The notes beneath the pieces are model-generated. The model saw nothing but the letters and a program-made list of their open reading frames with translations. It made no database searches and was not told the DNA's origin. The position numbers and the translations under genes were made by a program. A DNA stretch of 64,000 nucleotides, from the NCBI GenBank assembly GCA_016235245.1, contig JACRLO010000035.1:45148-109147 (forward strand), in the 5' to 3' direction. Position 1 is the stretch's first letter; each line of letters starts with the position of its first letter. This DNA is from Nitrospirota bacterium (lineage in GTDB: Bacteria; Nitrospirota; Thermodesulfovibrionia; Thermodesulfovibrionales; UBA6898). Shown one piece after another: positions 6,373-15,410 of this stretch.

Positions 6373-7492
6373 ATCTAACATCTGCCAGTTCATACTTTCT
6401 TGATCCAAGTCCAAGCTTTTCAGCCTCCTCCACCTGCATAAGATACGGTTTGTCATGCAGCTTCATAAGAATGTCATCACCCTTCCGGAGCCCGTGGTCA
6501 TCAGCAAGTGACTGCTCAAGCGGACCGGCCTTCAGTAACATATCAATGCTCGCCTGCTCTATTGCAACCAGATCTTCAGATACCAGGATACCTAAATCCT
6601 GAATTACAGGGACATCTGCAGAGGGCATACAATCACATTCAGGCTGTATCTCGGTCAAGAAATTGATGTAAAGGATCTTCCTTGCTTCAAACGTTCCGAT
6701 GACTGCTTTTGCCGCCTCAGCCAGCGAATGCATAAACCGCTGATCATCACCAGGAAGGGTCAGGGACTCGTTCTGACAGACCCGCTCACACCTTCCGCAC
6801 CGCCAGCAGATATCGCGGTTCCAGACGATCTCATCGTCCTTGAATGTAATGGCATCAAGCGGACATACCTCCTTGCACTGAAGGCAGAGTTCACATTTGT
6901 CAGAATTCCAGACAAGCTCTCCTTCGCCGATCGTATGCATGGCGCCTCTGCCGCATTTCCATCCACAGGTGCGGTGAGAACTGCTCACGCCTCCCATGGC
7001 AAGATTCTTTATCGCTCCAGCGTACCCGGCATTAATATGGCCTTTTACATGGGAACATACGACCATGGCCGGGACGTCATGGACCAGAGACGCAACCGCT
7101 ATCTGGCCGAGTATCTCGCCTGCCTTGACCATGATGCTGTCGTTGCCGTACAGCCCGTCAGCAATCACCACAGGGGCTCCGACGCTCAGATGGTTTATAC
7201 CGTTCTGGTTGGCAACCTCAAGATAGTCCAGCCCCTTTATTCTTACCGTATCGGTAACAAAAGGCTTTGCGCCTATCCTTTTGAGCGCATCAACAACCTT
7301 TCTGAGAAAAACCGGCCTCACAACCCTGTGGGCTCCCTCTGAACCAAAATGTGTCTTCACGGCAACCCATTCTTCCGGGCTGAAATAGTTCATCAACCCT
7401 ATCTCCTTCAGGAGCTGTTCAAGCTTCCCCGGCATACTGTCATCATATTTCCACTTTCTGGCACGCGCCGATGCAAAATAAACCTTTGCCAT
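6371..7492 (-). CDS. DUF362 domain protein with two [4Fe-4S] ferredoxin motifs
   Basis: A 373-residue protein. The DUF362 part covers about residues 35-185 (KTHFGSEGAHRVV, a VTDT motif, ADGL and the histidine-rich VVCSHVKGHINAGYAGAIKNLAMG). Two ferredoxin motifs follow near residues 199-240: CELCLQCKEVCP and CWRCGRCERVC. The C-terminal third has a second cysteine patch (ECDCMPSADVPVIQDLGILVSEDLVAIEQASIDML), usual for this family. It is an iron-sulfur oxidoreductase of unknown substrate, common in anaerobes. The GAGGAG site and a 14-bp spacing tie it to rsmI upstream in the nadE operon. Confidence 0.88.
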   Translation of the reverse strand: MAKVYFASARARKWKYDDSMPGKLEQLLKEIGLMNYFSPEEWVAVKTHFGSEGAHRVVRPVFLRKVVDALKRIGAKPFVTDTVRIKGLDYLEVANQNGINHLSVGAPVVIADGLYGNDSIMVKAGEILGQIAVASLVHDVPAMVVCSHVKGHINAGYAGAIKNLAMGGVSSSHRTCGWKCGRGAMHTIGEGELVWNSDKCELCLQCKEVCPLDAITFKDDEIVWNRDICWRCGRCERVCQNESLTLPGDDQRFMHSLAEAAKAVIGTFEARKILYINFLTEIQPECDCMPSADVPVIQDLGILVSEDLVAIEQASIDMLLKAGPLEQSLADDHGLRKGDDILMKLHDKPYLMQVEEAEKLGLGSRKYELADVR

Positions 7493-7506
7493 GATCGATC
7501 TCCTCT

Positions 7507-8328
7507 TTAGCCTTCAAGGCTCTTGTCGTACAGCTCTTTTTTGCTGAAGCCATAGGCCTCGCCGATCTTTTTTGCCGATTCCTTTCTACCCATACCCTTC
7601 CTCATTAATTCCTTGACCTCTTTTAAGGCATCGTCCATATGCAGTTCCCCTTTTTCAGGTCTGCCTTCAAGGATAATCACATATTCTCCTGCAATAGTTG
7701 AATGCTCAAGACCTTCCAGGACTGCAGAGACCGTGCCGCGAAAAACCTCCTCATGGAGTTTGGTCAGCTCCCGTATCACCACGATATTCCGCTCTCCGAT
7801 CACGTCCGCAATGTCTGCAATCGTTTCAAGGATCCGGTGCGGCGCCTCGTAGAATACAAGCGTCCGCTGTTCAAGACTGACCCGCTCAAGCATCTTTCTC
7901 CTCTGCGTCTCCTTTGCAGGGAGAAAACCGCAAAAGGTAAATTCCTCGGTCGGAAACCCTGAAAGAGAAAGTGCGGTGATCACTGCAGAGGGTCCAGGCA
8001 CGGGAACAACGCGAATGCCCTCTTCAACCGCTTTTTTTATAAGCACGGTCCCAGGGTCTGAAATGCCGGGAGTGCCGGCGTCGGAGATAAGGGCAACAGA
8101 CATGCCATCCTTCAGCCGCTGGAGCGTCTCCTCAGCCTTGACCTTCTCTTTTTCGCCCCAGTAGCTGACCAAAGGTTTCCTGATTTTAAAGTGGTTCAGC
8201 AGCTTAAGCGAATGGCGGGTATCCTCTGCTGCGATGAGATCGACCTCCTTGAGGATACGCAATGCGCGCAGCGTAATATCCTCCAGGTTGCCGATCGGCG
8301 TTGAGACTATGTAGAGCGTGCCTTTCAT
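7507..8328 (-). CDS. rsmI: 16S rRNA (cytidine1402-2'-O)-methyltransferase RsmI
   Basis: Methylates C1402 of 16S rRNA in the ribosomal P site using SAM. The N-terminus TLYIVSTPIGNLEDITLRAL is diagnostic, followed by AEDTRHSLKLLNHF, VALISDAGTPGISDPG and PGPSAVITALSLSGFP, the tetrapyrrole-methylase-like SAM fold, and a KEVKELMRKGMGRKESAKKI C-terminus. The start is placed at the ATG of 8328, five codons inside a GTG at 8343, because family members begin just before GTLY. It lies between a small exported protein gene and DUF362. Confidence 0.94.
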   Translation of the reverse strand: MKGTLYIVSTPIGNLEDITLRALRILKEVDLIAAEDTRHSLKLLNHFKIRKPLVSYWGEKEKVKAEETLQRLKDGMSVALISDAGTPGISDPGTVLIKKAVEEGIRVVPVPGPSAVITALSLSGFPTEEFTFCGFLPAKETQRRKMLERVSLEQRTLVFYEAPHRILETIADIADVIGERNIVVIRELTKLHEEVFRGTVSAVLEGLEHSTIAGEYVIILEGRPEKGELHMDDALKEVKELMRKGMGRKESAKKIGEAYGFSKKELYDKSLEG

Positions 8329-8383
8329 CCCGAAAAAAGGCACCCGAAAGGGGCAGCAAGAGAGGAAAAAAGGCCACGGGTCT

Positions 8384-8632
8384 TCACTGCTGGTTCAGCA
8401 TCTTTTTCAGTCTTCTGTCGGTCTTCACAATCTCGTCCGCATCATCTCCGGCAAGTTCCCAGGTATACTCGTCCCTGGGTGACCGTTTCAGCTTGATCTT
8501 TACCGGTTTTTTCGGTTTTATCTGCTGCAGTTCAGGCTGCTTTTTAAACTGAAATCCGTCCTTCTCCGCAGTAGAGACAGAGACCGGGGCCAGAAGCATA
8601 ACTGCTGCAATCAGCAGACCATACATACGCAT
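8384..8632 (-). CDS. Small exported protein of unknown function
   Basis: An 82-residue protein with an N-terminal signal peptide (MRMYGLLIAAVMLLAPVSVS, cleavage probably after STA). The mature part is short, highly charged and rich in Lys and Pro (KPKKPVKIKLKRSPRDEYTWELAGDDADEI). I recognise no domain. Its ATG overlaps the TGA of nadE by one base, so translation is coupled. A periplasmic role is all that can be said. Confidence 0.75.
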   Translation of the reverse strand: MRMYGLLIAAVMLLAPVSVSTAEKDGFQFKKQPELQQIKPKKPVKIKLKRSPRDEYTWELAGDDADEIVKTDRRLKKMLNQQ

Positions 8633-10362
8633 CAGTAACTCCTGTATCTGTTTGTGATCGGGAATCGCCAGTCCCGGCCAAAGGCTCGCCCTGTTATCTT
8701 GATGCCGGGAGGGGACTGCCTTCTTTTGTATTCGCTTCTGTCTACCATGCCGATAATGCGTTTTGTCTGCTCTTCCGTAGCGCCAAGACCAAGAATATCA
8801 TCAAAGCTGAGTTCATATTCAATGTATGCCTTGAGCACCGGATCAAGCTGATCATAGGGAGGCAGAGAATCTGTGTCCTTCTGGTTCGGCTTAAGTTCCG
8901 CAGTTGGCTCCTTTATCAGAACCCTCTCCGGAATAATCTCTTTTTTGTGCACGGCGTTGCGCCACCTGCAGATATCATATACAAGGGTCTTAGGGACATC
9001 CTTGATCACGGCAAATCCTCCCGCCATATCACCATAGAGCGTTGCATAGCCAACGCTCATCTCTGATTTATTGCCTGTGGTCAGCACCAGCCAGCCGAAC
9101 TTGTTGGATAATGCCATAAGAAGATTGCCGCGTATACGCGCCTGAAGGTTCTCTTCGGTAGTATCCATCACCTTGCCTGCAAATTGCGGCTCCAAAACTC
9201 TCATATAGCTTCCCATGATACCCCTGATAGGAAGTTCCACAATTCTGATGCCGAGGTTCAGCGCGAGCTGTTCAGCATCCTCCCGGCTCTCCTTTGAGGT
9301 ATAGGGCGAAGGCATGAAAATGCCGGTTACGTTCTCCCTGCCTATGGCGTCTGCTGCAATGGCTGCAACAAGCGATGAGTCTATGCCGCCGCTCAGGCCG
9401 ATGACAACACCCTGGAACCCGTTCTTCCTGACATAGTCAGCCGTGCCTAACACCAACGCGCCATATACTTCTTCCTCTCTCTCCCCGAATGATTCTATCC
9501 GAGGCATAGGCAATGCCTTTCTCTTTGTATGGTCAGGAATTGAGACGCTGATCTTCTTTACGCAGCGGACAGATTCTGTCTCCTCAGTATCCACAGGCAG
9601 AAGGTCCTTCCGGTATTGATGCACTCTGCTTACATCAATATCGAGCATCATCATGGCCTCGTCGAACTGTGCTGCCCGGGCAATCAGTCTGCCCTCGTAA
9701 TCATAGACCATACTGCAGCCGTCGAATACGAGTTCATCCTGGCCGCCGACCGCATTAAGATATGCAATAAAGACCCTGTTTTCGCGCGACCGCTCTTCAA
9801 GGATCTTTTCCCTTGCCGCAGGCTTCCCCATCTCGTAGGGAGACGCATTGATATTGATGATCAGCTCTGCGCCTGCGCGCGCCTGGGTGAGCGCCGGGCC
9901 CTGCCTGTGCCAAATATCTTCGCAGATGTTCAGACCGACCTTCACGCCGTTCATGCGGTAAACCGGGAAGCGGTTGCCCGGCCTGAAATAGCGGACCTCG
10001 TCAAAGACACCATAGTTGGGCAGCAGGATCTTGTGATAACTGTCTTTCATCCTGCCGTCTGCTATTATGGCTGCCGCGTTATATAGATTGTTGTTCACAC
10101 TGTCAACAAATCCTATGACAGCGGCAATGCCTGTTGTTTTATCGACGATCTTTTTGAGCGCTTCCTTATTGTCAGCAATGAATTGGGGTTTAAGGAGGAG
10201 GTCCTCGGGCGGGTACCCGGTAATGGCAAGCTCGGGGAAGGCAACAACATCAGCCTGCTGCTTTTTAGCCTTGCTGATTAAAGAGAGGATCTTTTGGGAA
10301 TTACCCCTCAGATCGCCGACCGTCGAGTTCATCTGCGCAAGCGCAATGCGAAGCGTTTTCAT
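8632..10362 (-). CDS. nadE: Glutamine-dependent NAD+ synthase
   Basis: A 576-residue two-domain enzyme that amidates nicotinate adenine dinucleotide to NAD+ with glutamine and ATP. The N-terminal nitrilase domain (about 1-260) shows FPELAITGYPPEDLLL (Glu), KILLPNYGVFDE (Lys) and VGLNICEDIW (Cys). The C-terminal synthetase domain (about 300-576) starts with the ATP-pyrophosphatase loop GLSGGIDSSLVAAIAADAIG, followed by TTGNKSEMSVGYATLYGDMAGG and the KEPTAELKPNQKDTDSLPPY segment. Length and order are normal. It heads an operon with the small exported protein, rsmI and the DUF362 gene. Confidence 0.96.
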   Translation of the reverse strand: MKTLRIALAQMNSTVGDLRGNSQKILSLISKAKKQQADVVAFPELAITGYPPEDLLLKPQFIADNKEALKKIVDKTTGIAAVIGFVDSVNNNLYNAAAIIADGRMKDSYHKILLPNYGVFDEVRYFRPGNRFPVYRMNGVKVGLNICEDIWHRQGPALTQARAGAELIININASPYEMGKPAAREKILEERSRENRVFIAYLNAVGGQDELVFDGCSMVYDYEGRLIARAAQFDEAMMMLDIDVSRVHQYRKDLLPVDTEETESVRCVKKISVSIPDHTKRKALPMPRIESFGEREEEVYGALVLGTADYVRKNGFQGVVIGLSGGIDSSLVAAIAADAIGRENVTGIFMPSPYTSKESREDAEQLALNLGIRIVELPIRGIMGSYMRVLEPQFAGKVMDTTEENLQARIRGNLLMALSNKFGWLVLTTGNKSEMSVGYATLYGDMAGGFAVIKDVPKTLVYDICRWRNAVHKKEIIPERVLIKEPTAELKPNQKDTDSLPPYDQLDPVLKAYIEYELSFDDILGLGATEEQTKRIIGMVDRSEYKRRQSPPGIKITGRAFGRDWRFPITNRYRSY

Positions 10363-10388
10363 GCATGATTCCTTTGCAACATAGGTAC

Positions 10389-10417
10389 ATAATAAAGCAA
10401 AGCAGGGCCTTTGTAAA
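10389..10417 (-). promoter_or_regulatory. nadE: Predicted promoter of the nadE operon
   Basis: Minus strand TTTACA (10417-10412), 17-bp spacer, TATTAT (10394-10389); predicted start near 10382, about 20 nt before the ATG. The 300-bp gap between nadE and trmJ (10363-10666) shows no gene; besides this promoter I see nothing clear in it. Confidence 0.55.
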
Positions 10418-10666
10418 GAATGAGAATCCCTGAAAATATGGCCAATAATTGTATGCTCTGCATGCAGACAGTCCGTTCCTCAAAGCCTTTCAAGGCGATA
10501 GGATCAGGATAAGGGCCTGTTGTCGTGATTCCGAAACAATACTGATTTGCAATATCCTGGCCCGGATATTAACGTGCCTGCAAGGGCCATTCGGTATCGC
10601 TGCGAAAGCCTTTTCGGCCCGATCAGTCCGCATACACTTATATGCGAATAATTGATACACTACTGC

Positions 10667-11482
10667 ATGGAAAACTGGAAAGACAATGTCTCCTTCGTCC
10701 TTGTCGAGCCGAAGGAATCGGGCAATATCGGCGCGTCTGCCCGTGCGATCAAGAACATGGGGTTTATGAACCTCTGCATGGTGAACCCTCCGTCGCAGCT
10801 CACTGACGAGGCGCGCTGGTTCGCCTGTAATGCCCTTGATGTGCTGGAGTCGGCACGATCGTATCCTGATTTCAAGAGCGCGATCAGGGATAAGGCAATT
10901 GTCGTTGGCACAAGCAGGAGGACAGGCAAGCGCAGGGGCATGATCCTGCCGGTTGAGCAGGGAGCAGGAAAGATCATTGAGCGGGCAAAGGCAGGCAAGG
11001 TCGCCATACTCTTTGGCAGAGAGGCTAAAGGGCTTCTCAACGAAGAGGTCGACGAATGCGGTCTCCTGCTTACGATCCCGACGAGTAAAGAACACAGATC
11101 GCTTAATCTCAGCCAGGCTGTATTGATTGTTGCATACGAACTGCTGAAGGCAGGGTATGAAAGTCAGGGATTAGGGGACAGGGATCAGGGATTGACAAAA
11201 AAAAGAGGAGCGAGAAACAGCAGACAGAGACCGTCTCCCAAGATGATGGAATCAGGGGAATACGGCACGCAGCTCGTCAGTTACGAGGAGATCAGCGCAC
11301 TCTATAACCGTATGACTGAAACACTGAAGCTGCTTGAATATATCCCGCGCGGTGACCGCGACCTTGAGGCAAAGATCATGCAAAATCTCAAACACTTTAT
11401 CGCCCGCTCAGGCCTCACGGACTGGGAGCTGAATATGCTGCACGGTATTCTGACACAGATAGAGAAGAAGGTGAAGAACTGA
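10667..11482 (+). CDS. trmJ: tRNA 2'-O-methyltransferase, TrmJ-like (SPOUT)
   Basis: A 271-residue SPOUT methyltransferase. Visible marks: VEPKESGNIGASARAIKNMGF near residue 14, AILFGREAKGLLNEEVDEC and IPTSKEHRSLNLSQAVLIVAYEL, the trefoil knot that binds SAM. TrmJ methylates position 32 of certain tRNAs. The C-terminal helical part (residues about 205-270) is typical of TrmJ rather than of plain TrmH. Between the two lies a linker (about 165-190) whose DNA at 11163-11196 is a GGGAT-rich low-complexity run, absent from ordinary family members. The ATG at 10667 is used; upstream TTG at 10652 is possible. Confidence 0.88.
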   Translation: MENWKDNVSFVLVEPKESGNIGASARAIKNMGFMNLCMVNPPSQLTDEARWFACNALDVLESARSYPDFKSAIRDKAIVVGTSRRTGKRRGMILPVEQGAGKIIERAKAGKVAILFGREAKGLLNEEVDECGLLLTIPTSKEHRSLNLSQAVLIVAYELLKAGYESQGLGDRDQGLTKKRGARNSRQRPSPKMMESGEYGTQLVSYEEISALYNRMTETLKLLEYIPRGDRDLEAKIMQNLKHFIARSGLTDWELNMLHGILTQIEKKVKN

Positions 11483-11497
11483 CTTAACCGTCATGCG

Positions 11498-11587
11498 CTA
11501 CTTCTTTTTTTCTGGCCAAAGAAATCTCATAATCGCAAGCAGAAACGTAATCTGACTTCCCATAAATCCCGCAACTTCTGACAACAT
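11498..11587 (-). CDS. 29-residue small hydrophobic protein downstream of asmA-like gene
   Basis: ATG at 11587, TAG at 11498-11500, only 8 bp after the stop of the AsmA-like gene and preceded by an AGAGGCGGA purine run. The peptide has one hydrophobic stretch (QITFLLAIMRFLW) and a basic tail PEKKK, as expected of a single-pass membrane micro-protein. No family recognised. The short length means chance is possible; proximity to the ribosome site argues for it. Confidence 0.4.
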   Translation of the reverse strand: MLSEVAGFMGSQITFLLAIMRFLWPEKKK

Positions 11588-11595
11588 TCCGCCTC

Positions 11596-14500
11596 TTACT
11601 CCTGCTTTCCCTTCGGGAAGAGGGGGGACAGTATGCTCACCGGCAGGTTCAATGTTCGTTTCATCATCCCCGCAAGACTGGAAGCAACCGCAGAGGGAGA
11701 GAGATATGTTACATGAGGCTCTGCCGGAGTTCCGGTAACCCTGACCGGAACTGAAATCACTGAACCGCCCAAAAAAGTACCAACGATAGGCACCTTTCCG
11801 ATAAACGAATTTACCTGCCTTAACGGCGCGACCATAACGTTCAGGTCGAGCTGGTTGTCCATGAGATTCAGCGAGCCCTGCGCTACGACCTCCATGACAG
11901 CGCTGTCAATAATAGCTTCCTCAACAACGAGGGTTCCCTTGCCGACTGAAGCCGTGACCTTCAACAGCTCATAGGCGAGCTCGCTCTTGTCGAGGTCTGG
12001 CATCTGCCCTCCGAGTTCCTCTCCTTTATTGAGAAAATCAAAAACCGTATCCAATGTCTTGTAGCGTGAGATGTTCCCCTTTTTTGCGGTCAGTTCGACC
12101 TTTCCTGAGACGATCTTCTTAAGATCCCCAGCCTTGCCGCTCCCCTTCAGATTACCCTTGAGCGTAAACCGTCCGGAGGCATCGCTTTTCCCCCTGGAGA
12201 GGCAGAGGATGGTGGGCTTCAACTCCTGATCTGTCGCTGTAAAATGGACATCCAGGTCCATTACGGAACCTGCTCCATCCTTTAAGAGGCTGACATCACC
12301 GGTCATATTGACACCGCAAAAGCCTGACCTCCCTATCCTGATATCGGTCTTATTGACGCTCAACATAAAGTCGGCATTAAACGGTGCGATCTGCATTCCC
12401 TGGTAATCAAACAGCTCTGTTTTCAGTCTGACAACACCATGCACGGTCAGCGGCTTTCTTTTCTGTTCTGTTTGCTGCGACTCCTTTGTGTTGTCACCAT
12501 CCGGTGTTACGAGGGCATCCCACACAATACGGTCAGAAGAAACATCTATCTCCAGAACCAGATCGCCGGACTTTGACGATGCGCTCCCCTTCAGGGAGGC
12601 AGTATTCACACCGAGTCTCAATAAAGCAGCGTCAATAACAAGGCTGCCCTTCTTAGCGCTTAGTGCCACTGAATCAATGATAAGCGGCAGCTCCCTTCTC
12701 CACGGCAGAACGATCTTCTCCCCCCGGAGATTGCCCTGGACAACGATCCCCTCAAGTTCTCCCCCGCTGGTTCCGGCAGTCATCTCGCCCTGTACCATGC
12801 CGCCCTGTATTTGGGGGGTAGTGATGAGCTCTGCAGCTGAGGATGTATAAAGTCTGCCTTTAAAGCTCACCTGTTTTTTCTTTTCCTGAAGATCAATGCT
12901 CAACAATGCCTTTGATACACTATCTGACAGGTCGAGTCTGCTGATCGTCAGGCCGTCCCTGCCCTTTGCAAGCTCTATCAAAACTGACTGCCCGCCACCG
13001 GTCTTCATCGCACTCTGGAATGTAATATCTCCCATTTTCTGCCAGATCAGATGCGCATCTGAAACAGCAACAGTCTGGTCCGTCCGTATGTATTCAGGAA
13101 TCCTGAAAGCACTCTTGATCCATTGCAATGCCCTGGGCCCGACAGTCCCGGAAAACCGAATATCACCCTTTCTCACAATCTCAAGCGATGTATTCAGATA
13201 ACCTGAAACCATAGAGGAAGCGTCAAGAATGTTTGTATTGGCATCAGAAAAAGTGAACTGACCTGCCTGAGTTTCGAACTTGCCGCTGTTGAGAGCAAGC
13301 TGACCAGGTAGCAGCGGAGTATTAAGCATCAGTTTTTCGACTGAACCGGATATTTTGAAGTTCCAGGCCTGGGAATCCCTTATCAGTCCCTGAAATCTCA
13401 GAGAAGACAGATTGATTCTGCCGCTGAGCGAGGCGATCTTGCGAAGCGGCTCTTTCAGCTTTTCATAAGAAGAAAGCCAACGATGCACCTCTGCCGTGTC
13501 AAGCTTGCCCTGCCCGGACAGGAGCTCGAGATAATAACTGCCTGTCTGCACCCGGGCCGACAGCCCTGAAAGCGCAGACTTCCCAATCGTTCCCGCAAGG
13601 TTATTAACAGCAACCCCTTTTTCATCATAAGAAAAACTCCCCTGCGCAACCGTTATGGGCAGGGGGACCCTGTCATAGTTGGCAGAGAATTTCATCTTTG
13701 CTATATCCACCCTGGCCCTGACTGCCCCCAGGCTTTCGCCAAGCACCAGCCTTCCCTCTGCTTTGCCGTTTATTGCCTTTATATGGCCGAGTTCCGTATG
13801 AAAATCCGGATTCTTCACGATGCGGCTTAGGACAAGATGGACATCTGTCAGATCTGCTGCGACTGCTGCATCAGCCTGAAATAGGGCATCCCTGCCTTTC
13901 AGTCCGATGCTGAGGGTCCCATCGCTGATCCGCGACCGCATGATCTGTCCCTTGAGGCCTTTGCCATACAGTATGCCGTCTCTTATCTCACAGTATCCGC
14001 TGACATCCCTGAAGTCAAGACCAAGGTCGGAGATCATGACGCCGCCCCTGTCCAGCCTTCCGGTAATCTTGATATTCGCTGTTTTCCCAAGATCAGCAGG
14101 GGCGCTGCCGCTGGACTTAAAGGTGATCTGCTCTACCGTGCCGTTCCTCATGATATCAAAGATCTTCAGCACCACCGGCACGTCATCTCCAAGGGCAAGG
14201 GCCGCATTTCTCACTGAGGGGATATCCAGGTTCCTTCCCGTTGCCTCAAGGCTGATCCTGTTGCCTGAAGGGTTTACCCTGAATTCTCCGGACAGGGAAA
14301 GACCAGGGTCTTTGCTGCTCAACCTCCCGATGGTGAGTACAACTTCGTCCTTCGTGTTTGCCAGTTTCAGACTCACCGCGATCTTTTTTGCCGATACCGG
14401 GGTATGCTCGGGTTTTTCGAGGATCACGCTCCCCTCATCAATGCCGAAGCTGATATCTGCCGCGCCAAGGGCCAGTGAACGCATCACTGCCGCTATCTCA

Positions 14501-14901
14501 TCAAGAGACTTTGTCTTCTCGTCTTTTTCTGCAGGAATACGGACTGTAAAAGACGGCTCATCGACCTGAATCTTTGCCAGCCTCACCTCTCCGCGAAAGA
14601 GCGGCAGCAGTTCAGGGAAGATTGTGACCGTCCTGATCGTACCGTTCAGCTTGTCGGGGATAGCCAGACTCGCATTTCGCATGATGACGCGCGGAAGGGG
14701 AAACAGGGATATGTCCAGATCCAGAAATGTAACCGTGCCGGCGATCTTCTGCGACAGAAGATGCACGATCTTCTCCCTGACCATTTCCCTATTAATGAGC
14801 CTGGGCAGAAGAAACAGAGCAGCGGCAACAGCGAGAAGAAGAATCGCACCTGCGCCTATCAATACCCGCCTCATCGAATTCTTACTGTGGCTAAAAGCCA
14901 T
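11596..14901 (-). CDS. AsmA-family / TamB-like inter-membrane protein
   Basis: A 1101-residue protein with one N-terminal membrane anchor (about residues 10-32, RRVLIGAGAILLLAVAAALFLL) and a long periplasmic part built mainly of beta strands. The AsmA start pattern is clear: FLDLDISLFPLPRVIMRNASLAI followed by LLPLFRGEVRLAKIQVDEPSF. The C-terminal AsmA_2-like part (about 880-1080) includes GRFTLKGNLKGSG, KGNISRYKTLDTVFDFLN and VMVAPLRQVNSFIGKVPIVGTFLGG, the conserved end of this family. Proteins of this group form grooves that move phospholipid between inner and outer membrane. It sits alone with a tiny ORF after it. Confidence 0.87.
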   Translation of the reverse strand: MAFSHSKNSMRRVLIGAGAILLLAVAAALFLLPRLINREMVREKIVHLLSQKIAGTVTFLDLDISLFPLPRVIMRNASLAIPDKLNGTIRTVTIFPELLPLFRGEVRLAKIQVDEPSFTVRIPAEKDEKTKSLDEIAAVMRSLALGAADISFGIDEGSVILEKPEHTPVSAKKIAVSLKLANTKDEVVLTIGRLSSKDPGLSLSGEFRVNPSGNRISLEATGRNLDIPSVRNAALALGDDVPVVLKIFDIMRNGTVEQITFKSSGSAPADLGKTANIKITGRLDRGGVMISDLGLDFRDVSGYCEIRDGILYGKGLKGQIMRSRISDGTLSIGLKGRDALFQADAAVAADLTDVHLVLSRIVKNPDFHTELGHIKAINGKAEGRLVLGESLGAVRARVDIAKMKFSANYDRVPLPITVAQGSFSYDEKGVAVNNLAGTIGKSALSGLSARVQTGSYYLELLSGQGKLDTAEVHRWLSSYEKLKEPLRKIASLSGRINLSSLRFQGLIRDSQAWNFKISGSVEKLMLNTPLLPGQLALNSGKFETQAGQFTFSDANTNILDASSMVSGYLNTSLEIVRKGDIRFSGTVGPRALQWIKSAFRIPEYIRTDQTVAVSDAHLIWQKMGDITFQSAMKTGGGQSVLIELAKGRDGLTISRLDLSDSVSKALLSIDLQEKKKQVSFKGRLYTSSAAELITTPQIQGGMVQGEMTAGTSGGELEGIVVQGNLRGEKIVLPWRRELPLIIDSVALSAKKGSLVIDAALLRLGVNTASLKGSASSKSGDLVLEIDVSSDRIVWDALVTPDGDNTKESQQTEQKRKPLTVHGVVRLKTELFDYQGMQIAPFNADFMLSVNKTDIRIGRSGFCGVNMTGDVSLLKDGAGSVMDLDVHFTATDQELKPTILCLSRGKSDASGRFTLKGNLKGSGKAGDLKKIVSGKVELTAKKGNISRYKTLDTVFDFLNKGEELGGQMPDLDKSELAYELLKVTASVGKGTLVVEEAIIDSAVMEVVAQGSLNLMDNQLDLNVMVAPLRQVNSFIGKVPIVGTFLGGSVISVPVRVTGTPAEPHVTYLSPSAVASSLAGMMKRTLNLPVSILSPLFPKGKQE

Positions 14902-14918
14902 GGAGAAACCTCATGAGA

Positions 14919-15251
14919 TCAGGAAACAGGCCGGTCAATAAGTGCCTTTGAGGATTTCACAAAACAGATCCCTTGCGGAAGCATACAGTTGCCAGCTTTT
15001 TTTTGCCCCACCGCGTCAGCCACAGGATGGAGATTTGCGAGCGTCGAGTTGATGTCTGCCAGCATAAGCAAGACCTGCGGCGGAAGGGCTGAAAATTCTG
15101 CGGTATTCGTCGGCATACTATTTATGTCATGTCGCAGCTGCTGAACACTGTTTGTAAATGCCTTGCAGACACTGCAAAGAGGATCGCGTTGCTGATTCGC
15201 CAAAATACCTGCAATAAAGCGGTAATAACGCAGTCTGGTCAAAACGTCCAT
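14919..15251 (-). CDS. Hypothetical helical protein
   Basis: A 110-residue protein of unknown family. The ATG at 15251 is chosen because GAGAGGGGG lies just before it; the frame runs on to 15284. It is predicted to be all helix, with one CSVC pair near residue 26 and further cysteines near the C-terminus (GNCMLPQGICF). No signal peptide or membrane helix. It ends 17 bp before the asmA-like gene, so the two may be cotranscribed. Nothing in it indicates a function. Confidence 0.65.
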   Translation of the reverse strand: MDVLTRLRYYRFIAGILANQQRDPLCSVCKAFTNSVQQLRHDINSMPTNTAEFSALPPQVLLMLADINSTLANLHPVADAVGQKKAGNCMLPQGICFVKSSKALIDRPVS

Positions 15252-15410
15252 TGGTTGCCCCCTCTCAACGTAAAATTGGAACACACTTCAGTTCAATTAT
15301 AGAATGTTTAATGCCCGAATTGCTGAAATGGCAGTTTCGGAATGTTGGCCGGTATAAGGATCGCGAATATGCTAAAATGTAGCCGACCCTTTATCACGAC
15401 AGCCATACAT

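Noticed and set aside
10490..11095. 201-codon ORF antisense to trmJ
   Set aside because: trmJ has clear SPOUT motifs; this frame has none.
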